A DNA stretch of 64,000 nucleotides, from positions 1-64,000 of the forward strand of contig NZ_CP048113.1 of the NCBI RefSeq assembly GCF_010093065.1, given 5' to 3'. The stretch comes from Chitinophaga agri. Its GTDB lineage: Bacteria; Bacteroidota; Bacteroidia; Chitinophagales; Chitinophagaceae. Positions 45,570 to 55,471 of the stretch are shown one piece after another. A program made the position numbers and the translations under genes. How positions within the stretch are numbered: the first letter of the stretch is position 1; every line of letters starts with the position of its first letter. The notes beneath the pieces were generated by a model, which searched no databases, was not told the DNA's origin, and saw nothing but the letters and a program-made list of their open reading frames with translations.

Positions 45570-46013
45570 CGTATACTAACCTCCATTGGTAGCCGTGCAT
45601 AATTACATCAGGTCTTTATAATCTTAACACAATTGCGCTGGTTAAAATCCGGAAGTCAGAAGGAAACAACGGGCCTTATCTCATTGAAGCGCCCTAAACG
45701 TTTGATAGGTGTAACAGCATTCCCCATTTCAAAACATTTGATAACGCTCCATCGCACGTCCCGCAAAGGGGACACAGCCTGTAGTTCCTTCTGCCTTCGC
45801 TAGAGCACCTTAAGCAACACCAAAAAAACAACACCCAATAACACCCGTTGCTCCCTGCCAAAAAACCCTAAAATAAATAACTGTAATTTTGACAATTATA
45901 TTATATTCATCCTGAATTTCACCGTTAGCATGAAAAACACCGGGAGTACTGACCGGTATAGACCTCTAGTGTAATTAACAAACCTCGGAAAAAACACAAC
46001 AAAACCCAACGTT
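45570..46013. other. Upstream region of the susC operon
   Basis: 444 bp without a gene. TAATTTTG at 45884-45891 fits a -7 box about 120 bp before the susC start, but there is no matching -33 element. No anti-sigma or regulator gene lies beside this operon. Confidence 0.35.
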
Positions 46014-49000
46014 ATGAAAACGCTCTACACACTTGTAGTGCTGTTGCTCTTTGCCTGTATTCCAGGCTTCGCGCAACAGACTGCCCCAGTCACTTACGCA
46101 GGAACAGTAACAGATTCAACAGGCATTCCTATCCCCGGAGCAACCGTATCCGTGAGGAACAGTAACAAGGGAGTGGTCACCAAGAATGATGGTTCCTTTA
46201 CAATCCAGGCCACGCCCGGCAGCACACTCTTTGTCAGTATTGTAGGCTTCCAGACCAAAGAACTCGTCTTAGGCAGCGACACGAAATTGCAGGTGACCGT
46301 CACCTCGCAGGCCAGTAACCTGACCGACATCGTTGTAGTAGGTTATGGTGTCCAGCGAAAGGCATCTGTTACGGGGGCTGTAAGTACCCTTAAATCGGAA
46401 GATCTTGTGAGAACACCTGCCAGCACTACCTCGGCGGCGTTGGTGGGAAAAATGCCCGGTATAACGGCCCGCGCTACCGACTCCCGTCCCGGTAATGGTA
46501 CCAATATCCAGATCCGTAACCTGGGTACGCCATTGTATGTTATTGACGGTGTGCCCTACACCGGTAGTACCGCTACTACAGGATTCGGATTTACTACCGG
46601 TTCCGGACAGGATATTTTCAATAACCTTGGTCTTGATGATATTGAGAACATTACCATCCTGAAAGATGCCTCTGCTTCTATCTATGGTCTGCGCGCCAGT
46701 AACGGTGTGGTGCTTGTCACGACCAAGAAGGGAAAGAAAAATGAAAGACCGAGTATCAACTTATCCGGCTACTACGGTTTTCAGAACTTCACCCGTTATC
46801 CTTATCCTGCGAATGCGGGACAATACGTTCGGGCACTCGTTGAGTCAGAGCAGAACCTCGGCCGTGATCCGTCACTACTGTACAATCCCGGTGAACTGGC
46901 CAAATGGGAAGCCGGTACAGAAAAAGGATATAAAAGTTATGACTATTACAAGGAAGTCCTTCGTCCGAATGTACCCCAGTCCTACATCAGCGCCAATGCC
47001 TCCGGTGGTTCGCAGCGTTCCAGCTATTATATGTCTGTCAGCCGCCTGAGCCAGGAAGCGCTGATCAAAGACTTTACCTTCGAACGTACCAATCTGCAGG
47101 CAAATATGGAGGCTAGTCTGGCAAAAGGACTGAAGGTCGGTACACAGATCAGCGGTCGCCTCGAGAAACGCCATAACGTAGGCGTACCAGGGCTGGATGA
47201 CTATTTCAATCCACTCCTCAGTATCTTCAGTATGTGGCCTACTGAGAGCCCTTATGCGAACGATAATCCAAAGTACATCAATCAGACGCATAATGTGAAC
47301 GTGAACCCTGTAACCTACAGAGACGATATCACGGGTTATGTAGATGAGTGGTGGAGAGGTATGAACGTCAATCTCAATGCACAGTACGATTTTGACTTCG
47401 GACTAAGTGTGAAAGGCGTGTATTCCTATAATTATCTCAATGAGGAATTCGACGGATTTGAATATACCTGGAATGCTTATAAGTATGATCCGCTCACGGA
47501 CACCTATAACACAGAACCGGGCTTCGGTAATCAGAACCCCTGGCGTGAAAGACACAAGCGTAATGTCATCTCCCGTTACGCACAGTTCCAGCTGAGTTAC
47601 GCCCGTAAATTCGGTTCGCATAACCTCTCTGCTGTTGCGGCATATGAGCTGTCTGACTATGACAACTCCTACTATGTTGTACATACGATCCCTACCAATA
47701 ACTATGTGCCTGTACAGTACCTTGTCGAACAGGATTATCTGTCGGATGAATGGAACCTGGAAGCAAGAGCAGGATACATAGGCAGGATTAACTATGACTT
47801 CAAATCAAAATACCTGATAGAGGTACTGGGCCGTTATGATGGTTCTTATCTCTATGCCAGAGGTAAGCGCTGGGGCTTTTTTCCGGGTGTGTCACTCGGC
47901 TGGAGGGTCTCTGAAGAACCCTGGCTGAAAGGCCGTTTTGGGAATGTGCTGAATGACCTGAAACTGAGAGCGTCTTATGGTGAGACCGGTAGTGAGATAG
48001 GCTTCTCCAATGGTAATCCGCCGAACGCTTTCGACTACATGGCGGGGTATAACTTCAACCAGGGAGGAGCGGTCATGAATGGTGGTTATGTGATCGGGTT
48101 AAGGCCACGTGGTTTGCCGGTGACAGAATTATCCTGGGTGAAAAATAAAAGTATTAATGCAGGTATCGACTTTACATTGTTCAACAATAGTGTGAGTGGT
48201 CAGATAGATGTGTTTGAACGCCGCCGTTCCGGTTTGCCTGCTGCCCGCTATGATGTGCTGTTACCCAGTGAAGTAGGTTATTCTTTACCTAATGCGAACC
48301 TCAATGCCGACGCTACCAGGGGTATTGAAGGTATGGTCACCTATAGCGGCAAAAAGGGGGATGTGAACTATTCTATTGGTGTCAATGCGACATATGCACG
48401 GCTGAGAAGCGTAAGTACCTATAAGCCCCGCTTCGGTAATGCATGGGATAAATACCGTAACGCTATAGAAGACCGCTGGTCGAATGTAACATGGGGCTAC
48501 CATGTGATCGGCCGCTTTGAATCAGAAGAGCAGATCAAAAACTATGGTATCAATAACGACGGACAGGGTAACCGCACCGAGTTGCCTGGCGATTTTATGT
48601 ATGAGGACGTAAATGGTGATAAGATCATCAATGGGCTTGATCAGCGTCCTATTGGTTATGCGCAGGGTGCGCAGCCTTACGTAAGTTTCGGTATCAATGG
48701 TAGTGTAGCCTGGAAAGGGATCTCCCTGCGTTTTGATTTTGCTGGCGCTACCATGCAGTCTTACCTGCGCGACTGGGAACTGCGTTATCCGTTCCAGAAC
48801 AATGGTTCTTCTCCTGCCTATATGCTGACAGACCGCTGGCACAGGGAAGACCCGTATAACCCCGACAGTAAATGGATCGGTGGCAAATATCCTGCTATCA
48901 GAAAGGATAACACTACGCACGTGAACTACGCTGTAAACGATTTCTGGATCACCAATGTAAGGTACATCAGACTTAAAAACCTGGAACTGGGATACAGCTT

Positions 49001-49181
49001 CTCCCGTGATATGCTGAAACGTATCGGCCTCGCAGGACTGCGTGTATATGTGAACGGCACTAATCTGTTCTCCCTCGATAATGTAAAAGAGTATGAGATC
49101 GATCCGGAGATCAGCTCTACAAACGGGTTGGTGTATCCGCAACAACGCCTGTACAACTTTGGTTTTAACGTATCCTTTTAA
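46014..49181 (+). CDS. SusC-family TonB-dependent outer-membrane transporter
   Basis: 1055 residues. Signal peptide (MKTLYTLVVLLLFACIPGFAQ), then a carboxypeptidase-regulatory-like domain (about 25-105; YAGTVTDSTGIPIPGATVSV), a plug with DIVVVGYGVQRKASVTGAV, PLYVIDGVPY and ILKDASASIYGLRASNGVV, and a long beta-barrel ending in ...YNFGFNVSF. SusC proteins import oligosaccharides through the outer membrane with TonB energy and are capped by SusD lids. The partner follows 21 bp later. The substrate is not deducible. Confidence 0.92.
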   Translation: MKTLYTLVVLLLFACIPGFAQQTAPVTYAGTVTDSTGIPIPGATVSVRNSNKGVVTKNDGSFTIQATPGSTLFVSIVGFQTKELVLGSDTKLQVTVTSQASNLTDIVVVGYGVQRKASVTGAVSTLKSEDLVRTPASTTSAALVGKMPGITARATDSRPGNGTNIQIRNLGTPLYVIDGVPYTGSTATTGFGFTTGSGQDIFNNLGLDDIENITILKDASASIYGLRASNGVVLVTTKKGKKNERPSINLSGYYGFQNFTRYPYPANAGQYVRALVESEQNLGRDPSLLYNPGELAKWEAGTEKGYKSYDYYKEVLRPNVPQSYISANASGGSQRSSYYMSVSRLSQEALIKDFTFERTNLQANMEASLAKGLKVGTQISGRLEKRHNVGVPGLDDYFNPLLSIFSMWPTESPYANDNPKYINQTHNVNVNPVTYRDDITGYVDEWWRGMNVNLNAQYDFDFGLSVKGVYSYNYLNEEFDGFEYTWNAYKYDPLTDTYNTEPGFGNQNPWRERHKRNVISRYAQFQLSYARKFGSHNLSAVAAYELSDYDNSYYVVHTIPTNNYVPVQYLVEQDYLSDEWNLEARAGYIGRINYDFKSKYLIEVLGRYDGSYLYARGKRWGFFPGVSLGWRVSEEPWLKGRFGNVLNDLKLRASYGETGSEIGFSNGNPPNAFDYMAGYNFNQGGAVMNGGYVIGLRPRGLPVTELSWVKNKSINAGIDFTLFNNSVSGQIDVFERRRSGLPAARYDVLLPSEVGYSLPNANLNADATRGIEGMVTYSGKKGDVNYSIGVNATYARLRSVSTYKPRFGNAWDKYRNAIEDRWSNVTWGYHVIGRFESEEQIKNYGINNDGQGNRTELPGDFMYEDVNGDKIINGLDQRPIGYAQGAQPYVSFGINGSVAWKGISLRFDFAGATMQSYLRDWELRYPFQNNGSSPAYMLTDRWHREDPYNPDSKWIGGKYPAIRKDNTTHVNYAVNDFWITNVRYIRLKNLELGYSFSRDMLKRIGLAGLRVYVNGTNLFSLDNVKEYEIDPEISSTNGLVYPQQRLYNFGFNVSF

Positions 49182-49202
49182 CGCTTATTAACTACAGCAA
49201 TC

Positions 49203-51089
49203 ATGAAACGAAATTATATATACAGCCTGATGGTAACAGGTTTGTTCCTGCTGACCAGTTGTATGAAAGACTGGCTGGACAGAGAGCCACGTACCATCCT
49301 CTCCGATGAACAGGTATGGAACGACCCTAAACAGATCGTCGCTTTGCTGGCGAATTTCTATGACAGGATCCCTGCGGAGAGTGGATTGACAGACATAAAC
49401 GACGGTGCTGACGGCAGGTTATTCCAGTGGCGTAACATGGCGAATTATGACGAGGGAATGTGGAGTGGACAGTCCAATGAAGATGGCCGTAATAACATCA
49501 CTTCCTATGGCTTTAACAGCTGGTATCTCTGGAACTATACATATATCAGGGATATTAACCTGGCGCTGGAGAACATTGAGAAATATGGTGTGTCACTATC
49601 TGCAACGGCAAAGCAGCAGTACTCCGCGGAACTGCGTTTCCTGCGTGCATTGAATTACTTCAATCTGGTAAAGAGAATGGGCGGTGTACCATTGGTTACT
49701 ACACAACTGATCTATGATTACTCAGGTAATGTGAGCAATCTGCAATTACCACGCGCGAAAGAGTCAGAAGTATACGATTTCATCGCGGCCGAAGTAGACG
49801 CTATTAAAGAAGTCCTGGGTAACGCCGGTAGCACTACCCGCGCCAACAAATACACGGCGCTGGCATTGAAAAGCCGTGCGATGCTATATGCTGGTTCACT
49901 GGCAAAGTACAATGGTCTGATGGCCGCACCTATTACAATGCCTGGCGGAGAGGTCGGTATTCCGGCCGCGCTGGCAGAGAGCTATTATCAGAAGGCACTG
50001 GCTGCCTCCAAAGAGATCATTAATGGCGGGCCCTATACCCTTTATAAGAATAACCCCGATGCCGGTGAAAACTTCTACGAGGCGGTGACTAAAAAAGCGA
50101 ATAACAAGGAGGTGATCTTTGTGAAGGACTTCCTGTTGCCGACCCGCAAACATTGGTTCTCTTATGACAACATCGCCCGCGGCGTAAGAGAAGATAACCT
50201 GGGATCATCGTCTGTTGTGCCTTCACTGAACCTGGTGGAGAGCTTTGAATATAAGGATGGGTCAAATGGTGCGTTGAAGATCCGGACTGCTGATAACAGC
50301 GACTTTATCTATTATGATAACGTGTCAGATGTCTTTGCAAATAAAGATGCGCGTTTATACGGTACGATCATCTATCCCGGAACATCGTTTAAAAGCCTTG
50401 CTGTATCTATCCAGGCAGGCGTGATGGTATGGAACAGCGGACGTAATGCCTATGATGTGGTGGAAGGCAGCGATCTGGGTACGACATACAGTGATGGCAA
50501 ATTACTGACAGGCACGTCCGGTCCTCATCGTTCCATACAGGAGGTTTCTAATACCGGTTTCTATCTGCGTAAATACATCGACCCGAATGACAAAACCAGT
50601 ACCCGTGGTGTTCAGAGTGACGTTTGGTGGGTATGGTTCCGTTTGGGAGAGATCTATCTGAATGCAGGAGAGGCCGCTTTTGAACTGGGACTGACCGGCG
50701 AGGCGCTGACGTATATCAATGCACTACGTGAGAGAGCTGGCTTTGGTATGAATAGTCTGACATCGCTGACCATCGCGCGTATCCGCAATGAGCGCAGGGT
50801 GGAGCTGGCGTTTGAAGATCACCGGCTGTGGGACTTAAAACGCTGGCGGCTGGCCGATAAAGTATGGAATGGAAGTTCCTCTAATCCTGACGCCATGATC
50901 TATGCTTTATATCCGTATCGTGTGATCCGCCCGGGAGATGCGAACCGTGATGGCAAGTATGTGTTCGTGAAAATGGTGGCCCCGCGATTCAGGGCGCCGC
51001 GTTTCTTCCAGTTGGGGAACTATTATACAGCGATCGATCAGTCGGTGCTGAATAATAATCCGAAGATCATCAAGAATCCATTCCATTAA
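49203..51089 (+). CDS. SusD/RagB-family glycan-binding lipoprotein
   Basis: 628 residues. Lipoprotein signal with Cys (GLFLLTSCMKDWLDREP), a TPR-like N-terminal part (QIVALLANFYDRIPAE; ELRFLRALNYFNLVKRMGGVPLV) and the C-terminal SusD signature with INALRERAGFG and RNERRVELAFEDHRLWDLKRW. It forms the surface lid of the SusC pore and binds glycan. Confidence 0.92.
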   Translation: MKRNYIYSLMVTGLFLLTSCMKDWLDREPRTILSDEQVWNDPKQIVALLANFYDRIPAESGLTDINDGADGRLFQWRNMANYDEGMWSGQSNEDGRNNITSYGFNSWYLWNYTYIRDINLALENIEKYGVSLSATAKQQYSAELRFLRALNYFNLVKRMGGVPLVTTQLIYDYSGNVSNLQLPRAKESEVYDFIAAEVDAIKEVLGNAGSTTRANKYTALALKSRAMLYAGSLAKYNGLMAAPITMPGGEVGIPAALAESYYQKALAASKEIINGGPYTLYKNNPDAGENFYEAVTKKANNKEVIFVKDFLLPTRKHWFSYDNIARGVREDNLGSSSVVPSLNLVESFEYKDGSNGALKIRTADNSDFIYYDNVSDVFANKDARLYGTIIYPGTSFKSLAVSIQAGVMVWNSGRNAYDVVEGSDLGTTYSDGKLLTGTSGPHRSIQEVSNTGFYLRKYIDPNDKTSTRGVQSDVWWVWFRLGEIYLNAGEAAFELGLTGEALTYINALRERAGFGMNSLTSLTIARIRNERRVELAFEDHRLWDLKRWRLADKVWNGSSSNPDAMIYALYPYRVIRPGDANRDGKYVFVKMVAPRFRAPRFFQLGNYYTAIDQSVLNNNPKIIKNPFH

Positions 51090-51108
51090 CCTGTTTAAAT
51101 GAACTGAT

Positions 51109-51789
51109 ATGAACAGAATACTATCTCTGCATATACCGGCATTGCTATTACTGGCGCTGGTAATTGGTTGTAAGAAGGACAATTATGAGAAGCCATCCTC
51201 GACACTGTCCGGCAAAGTGGTGTATGAGAAAGACGCGATCGGCCTTCGTTCCAACGGCGTGCAGCTGGAATTATGGCAGAAAGGGTTCGAGTTGTTTACA
51301 AAGATCCCTGTGTATGTAGCGCAGGATGGTACATTCTCCGCCTCTCTGTTTGATGGGGCATATAAGCTGGTTCGCCTGCCTGGAAATGGACCATGGGTGA
51401 ATAATACGGACTCTATTGATGTGACTGTGAGCGGTAACACGGTGATAGATGTACCGGTGCAACCTTACTTTGTAGTGAGGAATGCTGCTATCAGCAAAGC
51501 GGGATCAACAGCGCTGACGGCGACCTTTTCCATTGGTAAGGTATCTGATGGCAGGGCGTTGGAGTCGGTGACACTTTTTGTGGGTAAGACCAGCATAGTT
51601 GACGCAGTTAACAATCTGGGATCAGTAGCGGTAAATGGAGCGGACATTACCGACATAACAGTACCTGTGACAATTAATATGAATATTCCCGGCAGTCTTA
51701 CCGGACAATCTTTCTTCTATGCCCGTGTAAGTATCAAGACAGCAGGGGTTGCAGAGCAGATCTACTCACAACCTGTTAAGATTGAATAG
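51109..51789 (+). CDS. DUF3823-family surface lipoprotein of the sus operon
   Basis: 226 residues with a lipoprotein signal (LLALVIGCKKDNYEKP). An N-terminal carboxypeptidase-regulatory-like beta sandwich (STLSGKVVYEKDAIGLRSNGV, DGTFSASLFDGAYKLV) and a C-terminal Ig-like half are typical of DUF3823 proteins, which follow many SusCD pairs. It is presumed to bind glycan or scaffold the complex. It begins 19 bp after susD. Confidence 0.75.
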   Translation: MNRILSLHIPALLLLALVIGCKKDNYEKPSSTLSGKVVYEKDAIGLRSNGVQLELWQKGFELFTKIPVYVAQDGTFSASLFDGAYKLVRLPGNGPWVNNTDSIDVTVSGNTVIDVPVQPYFVVRNAAISKAGSTALTATFSIGKVSDGRALESVTLFVGKTSIVDAVNNLGSVAVNGADITDITVPVTINMNIPGSLTGQSFFYARVSIKTAGVAEQIYSQPVKIE

Positions 51790-51813
51790 GTAGGAGTCAT
51801 AATGATATGAATA

Positions 51814-51851
51814 AAGTGCGCGCCCCGAAGGTCATACCTTTGGGGCGCTTT
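51814..51851. terminator. Terminator after the sus operon
   Basis: A GC-rich hairpin with arms GCGCCCCGAAGG (51820-51831) and CCTTTGGGGCGC (51837-51848), flanked by AAA and TTT. It ends the operon about 25 bp after the DUF3823 stop. Confidence 0.75.
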
Positions 51852-51921
51852 GTAATACTCTGTAAACCAGTTCAAGAAACAAAATACCTTCTTTTGTTTT
51901 TAAGTATTAATTTTATTCAAA

Positions 51922-53154
51922 ATGCCGAAGATGTACCTGGAAATATTGAAGGAGAACCTACTATCCCGATGGAAACAAGCCTTTATTGAATTTCACCTTT
52001 TAGAGGAATTTAAGAACAACATCACTTCAGAAAAATATGTTCCAGGTGTCAGGTATAATCTTGATGATTACGGTACTCCCGCTTTTTTACAACCAGAAGA
52101 GAAAGTATTTCCTGTAGGCAGGGTAAGGGAATTGGGCGACTTTCATTTTTATGGATTTACGGCCGACGGATTACCCAGTTATACTTCCTATGCCCATTCT
52201 GTGAACAAGCAATATTGGGGCGGATACTATACATATGGCAAAGAATGGGTAGAATATATTGAATATAACCTTAACACCCGCATACCTTCCAGTATCAAGA
52301 GAATACAGTTTGATGCACATGGCCGGAAAATAGCCTATCAGTCCCTGATCGTAAATAGCAGGGGAAGTGATGCCAGCTATGAGGACATGACCAATGAGGA
52401 GAAGATCCATACCATCATCGATAATGAACATGCCATGTTCTGTAATCTGGAACATTACGAGATCGTAGATGGACGTATTGTGAGAGCCGATTGTCTGAGC
52501 ATCGTACCTGGTGCAGGAGAATCAAAGTACGAGAACATTTACACCTATGATGAGAGCGGAGAACTGACCGAGATAAGGCATGTGTATGAAACAGGACTGA
52601 GCCAGCTGGCCTATGTAAAACCCGATACTGGCCTGGATGTACATGTGCTGATCGATACCGTTGCGGAGCTGATGGCGGCAGCAATTGTGGATACGCTGGT
52701 AGAAGACGGTGTTGAAGCGCCACTGGCATTGCTGGAACTGAATTATCATTGTGTGGATGTCTATATACCTTCTTTGTCGCCCCGTTCAGTTGCCTTTACG
52801 AAGAAGATCTCAGACCAGCATCCTGATGAAGACATCTTTGATCTGATCTTTCTGGCCACAGAACTGGACCATCCTTTTCTGGATATAAACCGGGAGCAGT
52901 TTGAACGTCCTTTTACGCAGCTGATGACGATCATCCGCAGAGAGGAGAAATGGGAAATGGGTACGCTGATGTTACGGAAGGTAGCGCATATACTCACGAC
53001 GACCCGACTCTCCGGCAGGATACCTGTAGGAGAGGAGTTCGCGGCCTATGCGGTGGACTGGAGTATGGAAATGGAGGACTTTGAAGACGTATTGCGCGAA
53101 TGCGGTGCAACAGCCACAGCGATCGCTTCCTGGAAGGAGCGGGGATGGTTGTAG
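51922..53154 (+). CDS. Hypothetical protein
   Basis: 410 residues, no signal peptide, acidic, with alternating short beta and helical segments. A central YENIYTYDESGELTEIRHVYE stretch is reminiscent of repeated beta-hairpin wall proteins but too short to classify. The C-terminal half is helical. It may start at the second ATG (51931). Not recognised. Confidence 0.55.
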   Translation: MPKMYLEILKENLLSRWKQAFIEFHLLEEFKNNITSEKYVPGVRYNLDDYGTPAFLQPEEKVFPVGRVRELGDFHFYGFTADGLPSYTSYAHSVNKQYWGGYYTYGKEWVEYIEYNLNTRIPSSIKRIQFDAHGRKIAYQSLIVNSRGSDASYEDMTNEEKIHTIIDNEHAMFCNLEHYEIVDGRIVRADCLSIVPGAGESKYENIYTYDESGELTEIRHVYETGLSQLAYVKPDTGLDVHVLIDTVAELMAAAIVDTLVEDGVEAPLALLELNYHCVDVYIPSLSPRSVAFTKKISDQHPDEDIFDLIFLATELDHPFLDINREQFERPFTQLMTIIRREEKWEMGTLMLRKVAHILTTTRLSGRIPVGEEFAAYAVDWSMEMEDFEDVLRECGATATAIASWKERGWL

Positions 53155-53171
53155 GAGTTAAGAAGGAAACA

Positions 53172-53588
53172 TTATTGCATATAAAAGTGCTGTGACAGGA
53201 TCTCTTCCATAAGCGAAGGTGTCAGTGGTTTGTTTTTGAACGCGGTGACATGCGGGTTTGCAGTGGCGCGGTGTTTATCTTCCGGGTTGAGGGAGGTTGT
53301 CAGCATGACAACCACTATATTATTTCCGGCATCATTTTTTAGTTTCGTATACTCTTCGAGGAATTCCCATCCATTTAGCCCGGGCATATTAATATCCAGC
53401 AGGATCAGTTCTGGTGGCGGTGCTGCGGTTGTTATCGTACAGTGTTTCAGGTAATCCAGTGCATCCGCGCCATTCCAGGAAACGTGCACATGCTCCGCGC
53501 AGTCAAGCCGTTTGATGACCATCTGGTTAATAAAGTTGGTTGCCTCATCGTCTTCGATGAGTAAAATTGAGTTTAGTTTTCGTTTCAT
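53172..53588 (-). CDS. Single-domain response regulator (CheY-like)
   Basis: 138 residues, one receiver domain and no output domain. Acidic pocket E12/D13/D14 (LLIEDDEA), phosphoacceptor D65 (LILLDINMPGLNGWEF), switch Thr near 97 (VMLTTS) and K120 (KNKPL). It lies 10 bp behind a histidine kinase gene, which is its likely phosphate donor. Confidence 0.85.
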   Translation of the reverse strand: MKRKLNSILLIEDDEATNFINQMVIKRLDCAEHVHVSWNGADALDYLKHCTITTAAPPPELILLDINMPGLNGWEFLEEYTKLKNDAGNNIVVVMLTTSLNPEDKHRATANPHVTAFKNKPLTPSLMEEILSQHFYMQ

Positions 53589-53598
53589 GGTTGGTTGG

Positions 53599-54753
53599 TT
53601 ATACGGAAATAGTAAAATAGAACTGACTGCCTTCTCCTGGTACAGAATCTACCCAGATCCTTCCGTTATGCATGGCTACAATTTTTTTGCAGTGTGCAAG
53701 GCCGATGCCGGTGCCTTCATACGCCGATTTGCTATGCAGCCGCTGGAATATCTCGAAGATCTTCTCTTTGAATCTGGGATCTAAGCCGATGCCATTATCC
53801 TGAAATTGAAAGCGCCACCCTTCATCGGTGAGACAGGCAGAAACATTCACATATAGTTGCCGGTTCCTGTCACGGAATTTAATCGCATTGCTCAGCAGGT
53901 TCTGGAATAACAGCTTAAGTTCCATCGGGTAAGCGCTTAGTACAGGTAACTGTTTTATGTTAATGATGGCGTTACTGTCATGAATGGCGGACCGGAGATC
54001 GGCAATCACCGTCCCCATGATCTCGTTACAATCCACTTGACTATCCAGCTCCGCTTTGCCCAGCCGGGAATAATCCAGGAGTCCTTTTATCAGCTGACTC
54101 ATACGGTTAACCGACTGTGTAATGAATCGCAGGTAGGTATCTGCATCTTCATCAAGCTTTCCCTGGTACTGTTCTACGATCATTTCTGCCAGACTGCTGA
54201 TGGAGCGTAATGGTTCCTGCAGGTCATGGGAGGCGATGTAGGTGAATTGTTCAAGTTCCCGGTTCTTATTCTCCAGTTTCTCTGTATATAAATGGTGGTT
54301 TTCTTCTGCCAGTCTGTTTTCAGTCAGGTCATGGGTGATTTTCAGAAAGCCTGTCACCTGCCGGTCTGGATCATGCATGGCGGTGATGGTCACATTGCTC
54401 CAGAAAAGGGTGCCGTCTTTGCGTACCCGCCATCCTTCATGTTGTACGCGCCCATCATTGAGGGCAGCGTCCAGTAGTAGTTCAGGTACCTGGGCAGTCC
54501 TGTCTTTGGCGGTGTAGAATAACCGGAAGTTCTTACCGATAATTTCACTGGCGGTATATCCCTTGATCTTTTCTGCTCCTTTGTTCCAGTTGAGTATATT
54601 ACCATCCAGATCTAACATGAGGATAGCGTAGTCTTTTACTTCCTCTACCATTTTATGATAGTTCTCTCTGGCCTGTTTTAATGCCAACCTGGTTAGTCGT
54701 AGTTGTTGTTCCGCATCCCGGAGTCGTTTACGTAGCGTGCGTCGCCTGTTCAT
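53599..54753 (-). CDS. PAS-domain sensor histidine kinase
   Basis: 384 residues, cytosolic (no membrane helix). An N-terminal coiled coil (1-35), one PAS domain with PAC extension (about 36-150; LDLDGNILNWNKGAEKIKGYTASEIIGKNF), a HisKA domain with phosphoacceptor H176 (FTYIASHDLQEPLRSI), and an HATPase domain with the N box LLFQNLLSNAIKF and G boxes DNGIGLD and GTGIGLAHCKKI. Same layout as phytochrome-like PAS kinases. The signal is unknown. Confidence 0.88.
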   Translation of the reverse strand: MNRRRTLRKRLRDAEQQLRLTRLALKQARENYHKMVEEVKDYAILMLDLDGNILNWNKGAEKIKGYTASEIIGKNFRLFYTAKDRTAQVPELLLDAALNDGRVQHEGWRVRKDGTLFWSNVTITAMHDPDRQVTGFLKITHDLTENRLAEENHHLYTEKLENKNRELEQFTYIASHDLQEPLRSISSLAEMIVEQYQGKLDEDADTYLRFITQSVNRMSQLIKGLLDYSRLGKAELDSQVDCNEIMGTVIADLRSAIHDSNAIINIKQLPVLSAYPMELKLLFQNLLSNAIKFRDRNRQLYVNVSACLTDEGWRFQFQDNGIGLDPRFKEKIFEIFQRLHSKSAYEGTGIGLAHCKKIVAMHNGRIWVDSVPGEGSQFYFTISV

Positions 54754-55193
54754 TATCTACTGTCCTCACTTCATAAAAGAGGGTTACAGCCACGAAGGGC
54801 TGTAACCAGATGTTCTGAAATAACCACTCTTCTGGGGGGATGTTTAATCAAAAAGTTTACAAAAACTGCAAAATGAATAAGGATAAATATGTTTGTTCTT
54901 TAAGTATAGGTGCAAAAAATTGTATGGCATGCGTTAGGTGCAGGCCATGATTAAACCACATAACAAGTATTGTCCCGTAAAATAAATTGTCCCCTTAAAA
55001 GAATGTTCTGATATCAACAGATATAGAATTATTCTAATTGATGTTGGTACTTACGTAGAAGATGAGCATATGGATTGCGATAAGAGAAAAAATTAATCAC
55101 TTATTTTCGGGGAGGGAGTATCTTTGAAGGATAAATAATTAATAACTAACAGTTAATAATGAATGATGATGAATGTAGCTGATAGTTGCGTAA
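54754..55193. other. Intergenic region upstream of kinase and DUF3820 genes
   Basis: AT-rich, no gene seen. TATCTTTG at 55119-55126 is a candidate -7 box for the plus-strand gene; the -33 element is not clear. Confidence 0.4.
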
Positions 55194-55229
55194 GTGACGG
55201 CTATGTTATTAATTGGTAAAAGCTTTATT

Positions 55230-55457
55230 ATGGAATTTGCGCAACCTGACAGGGAGATATTTAATCAGCTGGTGACCATGAAGATGCCATTCGGCAAATA
55301 CAAAGATGTGTTGCTTTGCGATCTGCCTGTATCCTACCTGGAGTGGTTCCAGCGGAAGGGATTTCCTGACGGAAAACTGGGTATGTTGCTGGCGACAGTG
55401 TATGAGATAAAACTGAACGGCCTTACGGGGCTGCTCACTCCCCTTAAAGGGAAATAG
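55230..55457 (+). CDS. DUF3820-family protein
   Basis: 75 residues from the chosen ATG; an in-frame ATG at 55194 would add 12. The family core is clear: MPFGKYKDVLLCDLPVSYLE, followed by WFQRKGFPDGKLG and YEIKLNGL. Members are small, widespread and of unknown function, sometimes attached to exonuclease domains, which suggests nucleic-acid work. Confidence 0.75.
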   Translation: MEFAQPDREIFNQLVTMKMPFGKYKDVLLCDLPVSYLEWFQRKGFPDGKLGMLLATVYEIKLNGLTGLLTPLKGK

Positions 55458-55471
55458 AAATTACTGACCAT